Made by a program: the position numbers and the translations under genes. Below, in pieces: positions 6,230 to 12,994 of a stretch of 14,085 nucleotides of DNA; the first letter of the stretch is position 1; every line of letters starts with the position of its first letter. Origin of the DNA: Phoenicibacter sp963592435 (GTDB lineage: Bacteria; Actinomycetota; Coriobacteriia; Coriobacteriales; Eggerthellaceae). The notes beneath the pieces are model-generated. The model worked only from the letters and a program-made list of their open reading frames with translations, was not told the DNA's origin and did no database searches. The stretch is taken from assembly GCA_963592435.1 (NCBI GenBank), contig CAVAWT010000039.1, positions 1 to 14,085 on the forward strand, given 5' to 3'.

Positions 6230-6358
6230 ATTTCTGCGCAGGAAATTTTGAGGCAATTCGCCCGAAAAAATATGAATGAGAGTGAAGCTATTTGAAACTT
6301 TCGTGCATGAGAAAAGCAAGCGAGAAGCTCACTGAGCGAGCAGATTTGTTCGAAAGGA

Positions 6359-6411
6359 AACGGCGCTGGGCTCCTGCCCGTGGCGTTTGCTTGCAGGACA
6401 AAGATGCCGTT
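6359..6411. other. Candidate structured RNA: elongated two-stem hairpin
   Basis: AACGGC (6359-6364) pairs with GCCGTT (6406-6411). Inside, separated by a symmetric 7/7 internal loop, TCCTGC (6372-6377) pairs with GCAGGA (6393-6398) around a 15-base loop. GGGC/GCCC (6368-6371, 6376-6379) is a competing small hairpin. The GC content is above that of the flanks. Strand and promoter are undetermined, so it is left unstranded. Confidence 0.35.
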
Positions 6412-6437
6412 CAGGGTGCTTCGTAGCGCGTAGGATA

Positions 6438-6459
6438 CCGTTTTTCGTTAGAAAAACGG
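6438..6459. terminator. 9-bp hairpin just downstream of tRNA-fMet
   Basis: CCGTTTTTC-GTTA-GAAAAACGG is a perfect 9-bp stem with a 4-base loop, starting 8 bases after the tRNA 3' CCA on the minus strand. The T-run is inside the stem, not after it, so it would be an unusual terminator; it may also serve as a 3' processing barrier. Confidence 0.4.
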
Positions 6460-6467
6460 AACATAAA

Positions 6468-6545
6468 TGGTCGCGGGGAGAGGATTTGAACCTCTGACCT
6501 CCGGGTTATGAGCCCGGCGAGCTGACCAGACTGCTCCACCCCGCA
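6468..6545 (-). tRNA. tRNA-fMet (initiator, anticodon CAT)
   Basis: A full cloverleaf can be drawn: acceptor TGCGGGG/CCCCGCG, D stem GAGC/GCTC, anticodon arm CCGGG-CTCATAA-CCCGG, T arm AGAGG-TTCAAAT-CCTCT, discriminator A and an encoded CCA. The three G-C pairs at the base of the anticodon loop and the A11-U24 pair mark it as initiator and not elongator Met. Position 1:72 is T-G, where E. coli has the C-A mismatch; it stays a weak pair, as needed for formylation. Its 3' end faces the defence island. Confidence 0.96.
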
Positions 6546-6549
6546 TCAA

Positions 6550-6573
6550 GAAAAACTGTCTCGTTTGAGACAG
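6550..6573 (-). promoter_or_regulatory. Terminator-like hairpin between promoter and tRNA-fMet
   Basis: On the minus strand CTGTCTC-AAAC-GAGACAG (6573-6556) is a perfect 7-bp hairpin followed at once by TTTTTC, the layout of an intrinsic terminator. It lies after the tRNA promoter and ends a few bases before the mature 5' end. It could be an attenuator or simply a structured precursor leader. Confidence 0.5.
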
Positions 6574-6581
6574 GACTTGAA

Positions 6582-6611
6582 ATTATAACACAGAAAGATT
6601 ATCTTTTGCAA
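6582..6611 (-). promoter_or_regulatory. Promoter of tRNA-fMet
   Basis: On the minus strand TTGCAA (6611-6606), an 18-base spacer and TATAAT (6587-6582). The expected start near 6575 leaves a leader of about 30 bases before the tRNA. Confidence 0.65.
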
Positions 6612-6648
6612 GTTTTTTATTATCCAAATTTAATTGCACCAATTATTG

Positions 6649-6691
6649 TATACTTAATCAATCCTAACACAAGATGTTAGGCATAGCTAAC
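6649..6691 (+). promoter_or_regulatory. -10 box and two competing leader hairpins of the rubrerythrin gene
   Basis: TATACT (6649-6654) has no clear -35 box. The leader then gives CCTAACA-CAAGA-TGTTAGG (6663-6681, perfect 7-bp stem), and GTTAG (6676-6680) can pair instead with CTAAC (6687-6691). The ribosome site lies about 17 bases downstream. Confidence 0.4.
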
Positions 6692-6721
6692 TTTAAATTT
6701 TGTATTGAAAGGGGTATGTTT

Positions 6722-7339
6722 ATGACAATGAAACCAAGGGCAGAAATGCCAACAGCCGAAAATTCTTCAAATTTCAACATCGTTGCAAACTCTTCGACTG
6801 AGAAAGCAACGACGCTTGACAATTTGAAAGCTGCTGTTTGTGGAGAGACAGGTGCAAGTGCAAAATACGCTGCATTTTCAACTGCTGCTGAAGCACAAGG
6901 CTTTTCCCAGCTAGCACGCCTTTTTAAGTGCACAAGTGCAGCTGAGCAAATTCACATCAAACTCGAAACAACAGAAATTCAGAAAAAAGAGCCAGGATAC
7001 CAACCACCTGCTGCTCCAGCTGACATCGAAACTCACACCACTGATGTCAACTTGATCGAGGGCGCAAATGGTGAGATTCATGAGACTTCTGACATGTACC
7101 CATCATTTATCAAAACAGCTCAAGAAGAAGGTGAAGCATCAGCAGTGCTCGTCTTCACTCGCGCTAAATTAGCAGAAGCAGTGCATGCAGAACTCTACCT
7201 TGATGCATACAACAACATCGACGCTCCAGACGATGACACTTATTACCTTTGCCCAGTGTGTGGCTATGTTCACAAGGGCGAAGACTTCGAGAAGTGCCCA
7301 ATTTGCTTCGCACCAAAACAAATTCATCAAAAGTTCTAA
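6722..7339 (+). CDS. rbr: Rubrerythrin (di-iron ferritin-like plus C-terminal rubredoxin domain)
   Basis: A 205-residue cytoplasmic peroxidase that reduces hydrogen peroxide in anaerobes and microaerophiles, with electrons passed through the rubredoxin iron. Two half-bundles supply the di-iron ligands: GETGASAKYAAF (E42) and AAEQIH (E75, H78), then HETSDMYPSF (E121, D124) and AEAVHAE (E152, H155). The rubredoxin-like end has Cys pairs CPVC (177, 180) and CPIC (192, 195) set 11 residues apart, the short spacing usual for rubrerythrins. D124 stands where the well-studied Desulfovibrio enzyme has a glutamate (E97), a conservative change at the redox-switching ligand. ATG 6722 is chosen because AAAGGGG ends 7 bases before it; the ATG at 6716 is too close. 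The N-terminal 25 residues are extra and low in complexity. It is a single-gene unit with its own terminator. Confidence 0.92.
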   Translation: MTMKPRAEMPTAENSSNFNIVANSSTEKATTLDNLKAAVCGETGASAKYAAFSTAAEAQGFSQLARLFKCTSAAEQIHIKLETTEIQKKEPGYQPPAAPADIETHTTDVNLIEGANGEIHETSDMYPSFIKTAQEEGEASAVLVFTRAKLAEAVHAELYLDAYNNIDAPDDDTYYLCPVCGYVHKGEDFEKCPICFAPKQIHQKF

Positions 7340-7367
7340 TTCAGAGACAAATAAATGTTTGATATCT

Positions 7368-7394
7368 GGCGACCCTGTGTGGTCGCCTTTTTTT
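7368..7394 (+). terminator. Intrinsic terminator of the rubrerythrin gene
   Basis: GGCGACC-CTGTGT-GGTCGCC is a perfect 7-bp GC-rich stem followed by seven T. It ends 55 bases after the stop codon. Confidence 0.93.
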
Positions 7395-7407
7395 ATATCT
7401 TTTAGTC

Positions 7408-7413
7408 TATAAT
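7408..7413 (+). promoter_or_regulatory. -10 box of the guaB operon
   Basis: A perfect TATAAT 50 bases before the guaB start. The -35 position would fall at the end of the preceding terminator and has no consensus, so an activator or a weak -35 is likely. Confidence 0.45.
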
Positions 7414-7463
7414 GAATTGATCAGTTAAATTTATCGTTCAAAGTTTAAAAAGGAGACTTTAAG

Positions 7464-8990
7464 ATGGCACAATTTTTCGAAGAACAGTCACACACTTTTA
7501 ATGAATACCTTCTTGTCCCAGGTTATTCATCTGAAAAATGCATACCAGCATCTGTTTCTTTGAAAACGCCATTAGTGAAGTTCAAAAAAGGCAAAGAAGA
7601 ATGCCCCATTTCCCTGAATTCTCCTATGATCTCAGCGATCATGCAGTCGGTCTCTGACGACAAAATGGCAATTGCGCTTGCAAAAGAAGGAGGCATGGCT
7701 TTCATCTATGGTTCACAAACTCCTGAAGATGAAGCAGAAATGGTCAGGCGCGTGAAAGACCACAAGGCAGGTTTCGTTGAGTCGGTGATAAACCTAAAGC
7801 CCGACATGACTTTAGGTGACGTTGTGTCACTTAAAGAAAAACACGGTTTTTCAACTATGCCAGTGACAGAAGATGGTTCTCCCCACGGAAAGCTAGTGGG
7901 ATTAGTGGCTTCTCGAGACTATCGTCCATCACGCATGGAAGGCACAGAACTTGTTTCTAGTTTTATGACCCCGATCGACAAATTGATCGTTGGGACAACA
8001 AAAACAAGCTTAAAAGAAGCAAATGACATCATTTGGGATCACAAATTAAACACGCTGCCAATTGTGGATGACACTGGGAACTTGAGCAGTTTAGTATTCA
8101 GGAAAGATTATGACTCTCACAAAACTAACCCGAATGAGATGCTGGACGCAGAAAAAAGATTCATGGTTGGCGCAGGAATCAACACGCGCGACTATGCAAC
8201 TCGCGTGCCTCTTCTTGTGGAAGCTGGAGCTGACGTTTTATGCATCGATTCTTCGGAAGGTTTTTCAGACTGGCAAAAGTTCACTCTAAAATGGATTCGC
8301 GAAAAATATGGGGACGACGTTAAGGTGGGAGCTGGCAACGTTGTTGATCGTGAAGGCTTTCGCTTCTTAGCAGAAAACGGCGCTGACTTCATCAAAATCG
8401 GAATCGGCGGTGGCTCGATCTGCATAACTCGTGAAACAAAAGGAATCGGTCGCGGCCAGGCAACCTCTGTCATCGAAGTTGCAAAAGCTCGCGATGAGTG
8501 GTTTGAAGAAACTGGTGAATACATCCCGATCTGCTCAGACGGTGGTATTGTCTATGACCACCACATCTCTTTAGCCCTTGCAATGGGCTCGGACTTTGTT
8601 ATGCTCGGAAGATATTTCGCAAGATTCGACGAAAGCCCATCAAATAAAGTTATGGTAAATGGCAACTATATGAAAGAGTATTGGGGTGAGGGCTCAGCAC
8701 GAGCAAGAAACTGGCAGAGATATGACCTCGGTGGCGAGAAAAAAGGTCTATCTTTTGTAGAGGGAGTCGATTCCTATGTGCCCTACGCTGGCTCTTTAGC
8801 AGACAACATGGCAGTTACTTTACTAAAGATCAAATCTACGATGTGCAACTGTGGTGCGCTCTCAATTCCAGAGTTCCAAGAAAAGGCGAAGCTGACACTT
8901 GTTTCAAGCACCTCAATTGTTGAGGGTGGTGCACACGACGTGACAATTAGGGATTCCAACACCTATGCATCCAATGCCCAACTTCACTAG
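7464..8990 (+). CDS. guaB: IMP dehydrogenase, Tritrichomonas-like type
   Basis: A 508-residue enzyme that oxidises IMP to XMP with NAD, the committed step to GMP. It is a TIM barrel with an inserted pair of CBS domains (about residues 105-220). The active-site loop is GIGGGSICITR with catalytic C320; the flap carries R419-Y420 (NWQRYDLGG), the base that activates water; the phosphate-binding segment is SDGGIVYDHH. The sequence resembles the T. foetus enzyme along its whole length as I recall it, including the N-terminal HTFNEYLL.PG, GRGQAT after the catalytic loop, and the C-terminal CNCGAL and SIVEGGAHDV. Ordinary bacterial GuaB has GPGSICTTR instead. This branch is known from some bacteria and is thought to be the source of the protist gene. 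AAGGAG lies 8 bases before ATG. engB follows 21 bases on. Confidence 0.95.
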   Translation: MAQFFEEQSHTFNEYLLVPGYSSEKCIPASVSLKTPLVKFKKGKEECPISLNSPMISAIMQSVSDDKMAIALAKEGGMAFIYGSQTPEDEAEMVRRVKDHKAGFVESVINLKPDMTLGDVVSLKEKHGFSTMPVTEDGSPHGKLVGLVASRDYRPSRMEGTELVSSFMTPIDKLIVGTTKTSLKEANDIIWDHKLNTLPIVDDTGNLSSLVFRKDYDSHKTNPNEMLDAEKRFMVGAGINTRDYATRVPLLVEAGADVLCIDSSEGFSDWQKFTLKWIREKYGDDVKVGAGNVVDREGFRFLAENGADFIKIGIGGGSICITRETKGIGRGQATSVIEVAKARDEWFEETGEYIPICSDGGIVYDHHISLALAMGSDFVMLGRYFARFDESPSNKVMVNGNYMKEYWGEGSARARNWQRYDLGGEKKGLSFVEGVDSYVPYAGSLADNMAVTLLKIKSTMCNCGALSIPEFQEKAKLTLVSSTSIVEGGAHDVTIRDSNTYASNAQLH

Positions 8991-9011
8991 GGAACCCTAA
9001 AACCTAAAACC

Positions 9012-9590
9012 TTGAACTTTAATAACGCAAAATATAGCAAATCCTATGGGCTAATCACACAACTGCCACCGAGCACTTGCGCGGAGGTTTCGTTTGCTGG
9101 GCGCTCTAACGTTGGGAAATCATCTTTGCTAAATGCGCTTCTCAACAGAAAAGCTCTCGCTAAGGTGTCTTCAAAGCCTGGAAAAACTGCAACAATTAAT
9201 TTTTTTGACGTTGACGGCTGTGATTTTGTCGACTTGCCTGGCTATGGATATGCAAAGGTTGCCAAAGACGAACTTGACAGATGGGCAGATTTAATTGAAG
9301 GCTATTTTAATCAGAAAAGAAACTTTGCGCTGGCTGTTAGCCTCATTGACATTCGCCACGCACCGAGTGAGCTTGACCACACAATGGTTCAGTTTTTGCA
9401 GGAAATGAAGCTGCCCTTTTGCATCGTTTTAACGAAAGCAGACAAACTTAGCAAACAAAAAGCTCTTAGTCAAAAAAGATCTATCGCTAAAGATTTGAAC
9501 TTAAACGACGATGTAGAGCTTATTATCACGTCTTCTGAAAAAAAAATTGGGATAGAAGACTTAAGAAAAATAATTGTTGAACATGTTTAA
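9012..9590 (+). CDS. engB: Ribosome-biogenesis GTPase EngB (YsxC/YihA)
   Basis: A 192-residue GTPase of the TrmE-Era-EngA family, needed for assembly of the large ribosomal subunit. All G motifs are present: G1 GRSNVGKS (30-37), the PGKT switch (57-60), G3 DLPGYGYA (74-81), G4 TKADK (141-145) and G5 TSSEKKIG (174-181 region). The start is TTG at 9012, since NNAKYSKSYG is the normal N-terminal beginning of the family and no ATG or GTG lies in frame between the guaB stop and this codon. No Shine-Dalgarno sequence is visible; instead the gap holds TAGGGAACCCTA and a CCTAAAACCTAAAA repeat, so expression may depend on coupling to guaB. leuS follows after 18 bases. Confidence 0.95.
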   Translation: MNFNNAKYSKSYGLITQLPPSTCAEVSFAGRSNVGKSSLLNALLNRKALAKVSSKPGKTATINFFDVDGCDFVDLPGYGYAKVAKDELDRWADLIEGYFNQKRNFALAVSLIDIRHAPSELDHTMVQFLQEMKLPFCIVLTKADKLSKQKALSQKRSIAKDLNLNDDVELIITSSEKKIGIEDLRKIIVEHV

Positions 9591-9608
9591 AAAATAAGTG
9601 AGGGAGTT

Positions 9609-12155
9609 ATGAAAGAATACATTCCAGAAGAAGTTGAAGCTGAGATTCAAGAGGCGTGGGAGGCAGAAAAGGCCAATCACGTTGATGAAACGTCGGATGC
9701 GCCAAAGAAATACATCCTTGAAATGTTTCCATACCCATCAGGCGACATTCACATGGGGCACGTTTCAAATTACACATATGGCGACTGTCTTGCACGTTTT
9801 TGGAGAATGCAAGGATATCAAGTCTTGCATCCAATCGGCTGGGACGCTTTTGGGCTTCCTGCAGAAAATGCTGCGATTAAACACGACACTCACCCCTCCA
9901 AATGGACGTATGAAAACATTGATACTCAGCTAAAAAGCTTCAAACGCATGGGATTTTCCTATGACTGGGACAGAATTGTGCGCACTTGTGATCCCGAGTA
10001 TTATAAGCATGGTCAAAAACTCTTTTTAGAATTCTGGAAAAAAGGCTTAGTAGAAAGAAAAGAATCTCCTGTTAATTGGTGTCCAAAGTGCGAAACTGTC
10101 CTAGCAAACGAGCAAGTCACAGAAGGCGTTTGTTGGCGTTGTGACAGCGTTGTCGAAAAACGCAATTTGACGCAATGGTATTTTAAGATAACAGATTATG
10201 CGGAACAATTGCTCGCCGACCTTGATAAGTTGGAAGGTTGGCCAGCCAATGTAAAGCAACAACAAGCAAATTGGATCGGCAAAAGCGAAGGCGCGAATGT
10301 GAATTTCACAGTTGAACCACTGGAAGGCGTGAAAACTCCTGCCGATGGCGAAACAATAACGGTTTTCACAACTCGTGCCGACACGTTGTTCGGTTGCTCA
10401 TTTTTCGTTCTTGCACCAGAATATGATGGACTTCGCGACTTGGTGTGTGGCACAGAAAAAGAAGCGGAAGTGCTTGAATTTGCAGAAGCAGCCACAAAAG
10501 TCTCAACAGTTGAACGCGCACAAGGAGACCGAGAAAAACACGGTGTGTTCACAGGTCGCTACGTCAAAAATCCAGTGAACGACGAACTTGTGCCAGTGTG
10601 GGTTGCAGATTATGTCGTGGCAGATTACGGCACAGGCGCAGTTATGGCTGTTCCATGTGGCGATCAGCGTGACTTCGAGTTTGCAAAGAAATATGACCTA
10701 CCCATTATCCCAATCATTTTGAGCGAAGATGATGCACTGTATACTTCATTATGCAACGAAAAGACGCGCAAAGTTACGAGTGTGGATTGGGATTGTGCGA
10801 TGGAGGCAGAAGGCACGCTTGTTCAAAGTGGACCATACACTGGATTGAGCGGTGGGAAACATTCGGAAGGTGAAGCTGCAATTGTCAAGTTCTTAGAAGA
10901 TTCTGGCAAAGGCAAGCGCACGACAGAGTTTAGGCTCCGCGACTGGCTAATTTCTCGACAACGTTATTGGGGAAACCCTATTCCTGCAATTCACTGCGAG
11001 AAGTGCGGAGTTGTGCCAGTACCAGAGGAAGATCTGCCAGTCTTACTGCCTGAAAACATTGACCTTGGCTCTGGTGAAACATTAGCAACCCATGATGAGT
11101 TTAGCAGGTGCAAATGCCCAGTGTGTGGTGCAGATGCAAAGCGCGAAACCGACACGATGGACACTTTCACTTGCTCAAGCTGGTATTATCTGCGCTATGC
11201 CGACCCGCACAATGAAAATGAGCCTTTCTGCGTTGATCTCGCCAACAAATGGCTGCCAGTTGACCAATACATCGGCGGTATCGAACACGCAATTTTGCAC
11301 CTCTTATACTCGCGTTTCTTCACGAAAGTCTGTCGAGACCTAGACATGCTTGATTTTGATGAGCCTTTTGAAAACCTGCTTTGCCAAGGTATGGTGCTTG
11401 ACTCAAATGGAGAGGTCATGAGCAAATCAAAAGGGAACGTCGTTTCTCCTGAAGAGATGATAAAAAAATATGGTGCGGATGCGGTTCGAGCTGCTGTCTT
11501 GTTCATGGGACCGCCTGATAAAGAGAAACTTTGGAACGAAGACGGTCTTGCAGGGATGTTGAAATTCTTAAAACGCGTCTGGCGTCAAGTTTATGATTTA
11601 CAAGGCAAAGCTGGTGAAGACACATTCTTCGACGAATCAGAGAAATCCAAGGCAGACGCAACTGCAAAAGAACTTTTGCGTGTTCGTCATGCGACTGTTA
11701 AAAAAGTAACCGAAGATTTCAAACGCAATAACTTCAACACAGCGATAGCTGCCATAATGGAGTTTTCAAATGCAATTGGGGCATATTTGCGTGCTAACTC
11801 TCCTGACACACGCGACAATTTAAGTGACGATGTGTCACTTATGCTCGTGCAGTTGCTTTATCCTATGACTCCTCATTTGTGTGAAGAACTCTATCGCGAC
11901 GTGATTGCAAAAGGCAAAAAAGCTTATGAATCAACATGGCCAACATTTGATGAGAAACTATGTGTTTCTGACGAAGTTGAAATCGCAGTGCAACTGATGG
12001 GGAAAGTGAAAGCTCGCATTATGATCCCAACCGATTGCTCTGAAAACGATGCAATTGCATTAGCAAAAGAAGCAATTTCTGAGGATCTTGCAGGCACAAA
12101 CGTTGTAAAAGAAATATATGTCCCAAGACGCCTGGTAAACATCGTTGCAAAGTAA
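9609..12155 (+). CDS. leuS: Leucyl-tRNA synthetase
   Basis: An 848-residue class I synthetase that charges tRNA-Leu and clears mischarged products. The HIGH box is HMGH (48-51, in PYPSGDIHMGHVSNY) and the KMSKS box is VMSKS (603-607). Zinc-binding Cys pairs CPKC/CWRC (158, 161, 175, 178) and a second set (CEKCG and CPVCG, in the 455-510 region) are intact. The CP1 editing domain has the T-rich TTRADTLFG (254-262) and conserved D355, but reads VPCGDQRDF (348-356) where many bacteria have VP-G/A-H-D. The C-terminal part has the usual anticodon-binding helical bundle and a small KA-rich tail ending RLVNIVAK, so the gene is full length. GAGG lies about five bases before ATG 9609. The last 11 bases overlap fau. 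Confidence 0.97.
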   Translation: MKEYIPEEVEAEIQEAWEAEKANHVDETSDAPKKYILEMFPYPSGDIHMGHVSNYTYGDCLARFWRMQGYQVLHPIGWDAFGLPAENAAIKHDTHPSKWTYENIDTQLKSFKRMGFSYDWDRIVRTCDPEYYKHGQKLFLEFWKKGLVERKESPVNWCPKCETVLANEQVTEGVCWRCDSVVEKRNLTQWYFKITDYAEQLLADLDKLEGWPANVKQQQANWIGKSEGANVNFTVEPLEGVKTPADGETITVFTTRADTLFGCSFFVLAPEYDGLRDLVCGTEKEAEVLEFAEAATKVSTVERAQGDREKHGVFTGRYVKNPVNDELVPVWVADYVVADYGTGAVMAVPCGDQRDFEFAKKYDLPIIPIILSEDDALYTSLCNEKTRKVTSVDWDCAMEAEGTLVQSGPYTGLSGGKHSEGEAAIVKFLEDSGKGKRTTEFRLRDWLISRQRYWGNPIPAIHCEKCGVVPVPEEDLPVLLPENIDLGSGETLATHDEFSRCKCPVCGADAKRETDTMDTFTCSSWYYLRYADPHNENEPFCVDLANKWLPVDQYIGGIEHAILHLLYSRFFTKVCRDLDMLDFDEPFENLLCQGMVLDSNGEVMSKSKGNVVSPEEMIKKYGADAVRAAVLFMGPPDKEKLWNEDGLAGMLKFLKRVWRQVYDLQGKAGEDTFFDESEKSKADATAKELLRVRHATVKKVTEDFKRNNFNTAIAAIMEFSNAIGAYLRANSPDTRDNLSDDVSLMLVQLLYPMTPHLCEELYRDVIAKGKKAYESTWPTFDEKLCVSDEVEIAVQLMGKVKARIMIPTDCSENDAIALAKEAISEDLAGTNVVKEIYVPRRLVNIVAK

Positions 12156-12732
12156 ACAAAAAATCAGAAAGCAAGCCCTCGCAAAAAGAGACTTGCTTTC
12201 TTCCAATGAATGGAATAAATTCTCCTCTGTCATTTGTTCGTCAGTTTGTGCATTCATGGCAAAAATGAATAAAACGGTTCATTGCGTGGCTCTTTACGAG
12301 TCGATCAACTCCGAAGTTGACTTAAGCGAACTTGCGAAAACGCTAGGTGAATCTGGTGTTAAGGTGCTAAAACCTATCATGTCACAAAACGATTATGTAA
12401 TGGAATTTACTGATTGGAACAACAACTATAAACCCCTTCAAAAATTCGATTTACAATCATCTCAATCACCATTTGATATGGTAAAACCCGAGGATATTGA
12501 CGTGATCGTTTGCCCTGTTGTTGCCTTCGATAAAAAAGGTAACCGCTTGGGTTACGGTGGCGGATATTACGACCGCTATCTCCCTCGCCTAAAACCCTCA
12601 ACTTTCAAAATAGGCGTTGCTTTCTCCTGCCAAGAAGTCGAACAAATCCCCACAGACGCTTTTGACGTTCCCCTCGACGCAATCATTACCGAGAGCTGGA
12701 ATGGGGGAATTGAACCGCTTCAATGCCGGTGA
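12145..12732 (+). CDS. fau: 5-formyltetrahydrofolate cyclo-ligase
   Basis: A 195-residue ATP-dependent enzyme (MTHFS) that returns 5-formyl-THF to the active folate pool as 5,10-methenyl-THF. The basic N-terminus SKQKIRKQALAKRD, the mid-region VALYESINSEVDL (48-60), and the hallmark GNRLGYGGGYYDRYL (132-146), which binds ATP phosphate and folate, are all present. It ends in DVPLDAIITE, the normal family end plus 12 residues. TTG 12145 is taken as the start because it gives the expected N-terminus and overlaps the leuS stop by 11 bases; no clear ribosome site is seen, so translational coupling is likely. No U-rich terminator follows; the nearest hairpin is at 12770. Confidence 0.93.
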   Translation: MQSKQKIRKQALAKRDLLSSNEWNKFSSVICSSVCAFMAKMNKTVHCVALYESINSEVDLSELAKTLGESGVKVLKPIMSQNDYVMEFTDWNNNYKPLQKFDLQSSQSPFDMVKPEDIDVIVCPVVAFDKKGNRLGYGGGYYDRYLPRLKPSTFKIGVAFSCQEVEQIPTDAFDVPLDAIITESWNGGIEPLQCR

Positions 12733-12769
12733 GCTAGTTAGAGCGATTCAAATTTAAGGGTTTTATTAG

Positions 12770-12784
12770 AGCGGGTGTCCCGCT
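12770..12784. terminator. Small GC hairpin after fau
   Basis: AGCGGG-TGT-CCCGCT is a perfect 6-bp stem 38 bases after the fau stop. No T-run follows on either strand, so it is only a weak candidate for ending the convergent transcripts. Confidence 0.3.
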
Positions 12785-12789
12785 TCAGA

Positions 12790-12892
12790 TATTTCGAACT
12801 AAATTTTGCACAGCGCAAGCGAAGAAAATCCTAGCGTATATAAATACGTGGATTTTCTGAGACGAAGCGATGAGTGAAATTTAGCCGAAATA
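12790..12892. repeat. 103-base nested imperfect palindrome abutting tRNA-Gly
   Basis: Four collinear arm pairs lie inside one another: TATTTCG/CGAAATA (12790-12796, 12886-12892), CTAAATTT/AAATTTAG (12799-12806, 12877-12884), AGAAAATCC/GGATTTTCT (12823-12831, 12850-12858) and CGTAT/ATACG around ATAA (12835-12848). Together they make one long interrupted hairpin that ends two bases from the tRNA CCA. It would be the 3' trailer of the tRNA transcript, or a small non-coding mobile palindrome. Confidence 0.7.
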
Positions 12893-12894
12893 GC

Positions 12895-12968
12895 TGGAGC
12901 GGGCGACGGGAATCGAACCCGCGTCGCAAGCTTGGGAAGCTCGTGTTCTACCATTGAACTACGCCCGC
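12895..12968 (-). tRNA. tRNA-Gly (anticodon CCC)
   Basis: Acceptor GCGGGCG/CGCCCGC, D stem GTTC/GAAC, anticodon arm CGAGC-TTCCCAA-GCTTG with CCC at 34-36, T arm CGGG-TTCGATT-CCCG, discriminator T and encoded CCA. It reads GGG codons. It lies 26 bases downstream of galE on the same strand. Confidence 0.95.
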
Positions 12969-12980
12969 ACTCACCCCTCC

Positions 12981-12989
12981 ATTATACCA
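12981..12989 (-). promoter_or_regulatory. Extended -10 promoter of tRNA-Gly
   Basis: On the minus strand TGGTATAAT is an extended -10 element directly after the galE stop, 12 bases before the mature tRNA. No consensus -35 is present in the end of galE. Confidence 0.5.
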
Positions 12990-12994
12990 AGAAT

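Larger units (their letters stand above)
6119..6467. other. Gene-free structured region between the island and tRNA-fMet
   Basis: No convincing coding frame is seen in these 349 bases. The region holds, from left to right, a 44-base hairpin with an overlapping alternative (6177-6229), AAATTTCTG/CAGgAAATTT (6228-6248), AGTGAaGCT/AGCTCACT bracketing about 40 bases (near 6283-6339), a long hairpin at 6359-6411 and a 9-bp hairpin at 6438-6459. Such density suggests structured RNA, decayed mobile-element ends, or both. Confidence 0.5.

Noticed and set aside
6468..6545. Elongator tRNA-Met
   Set aside because: Three consecutive G-C pairs in the anticodon stem, A11-U24 and the weak 1:72 pair identify the initiator.
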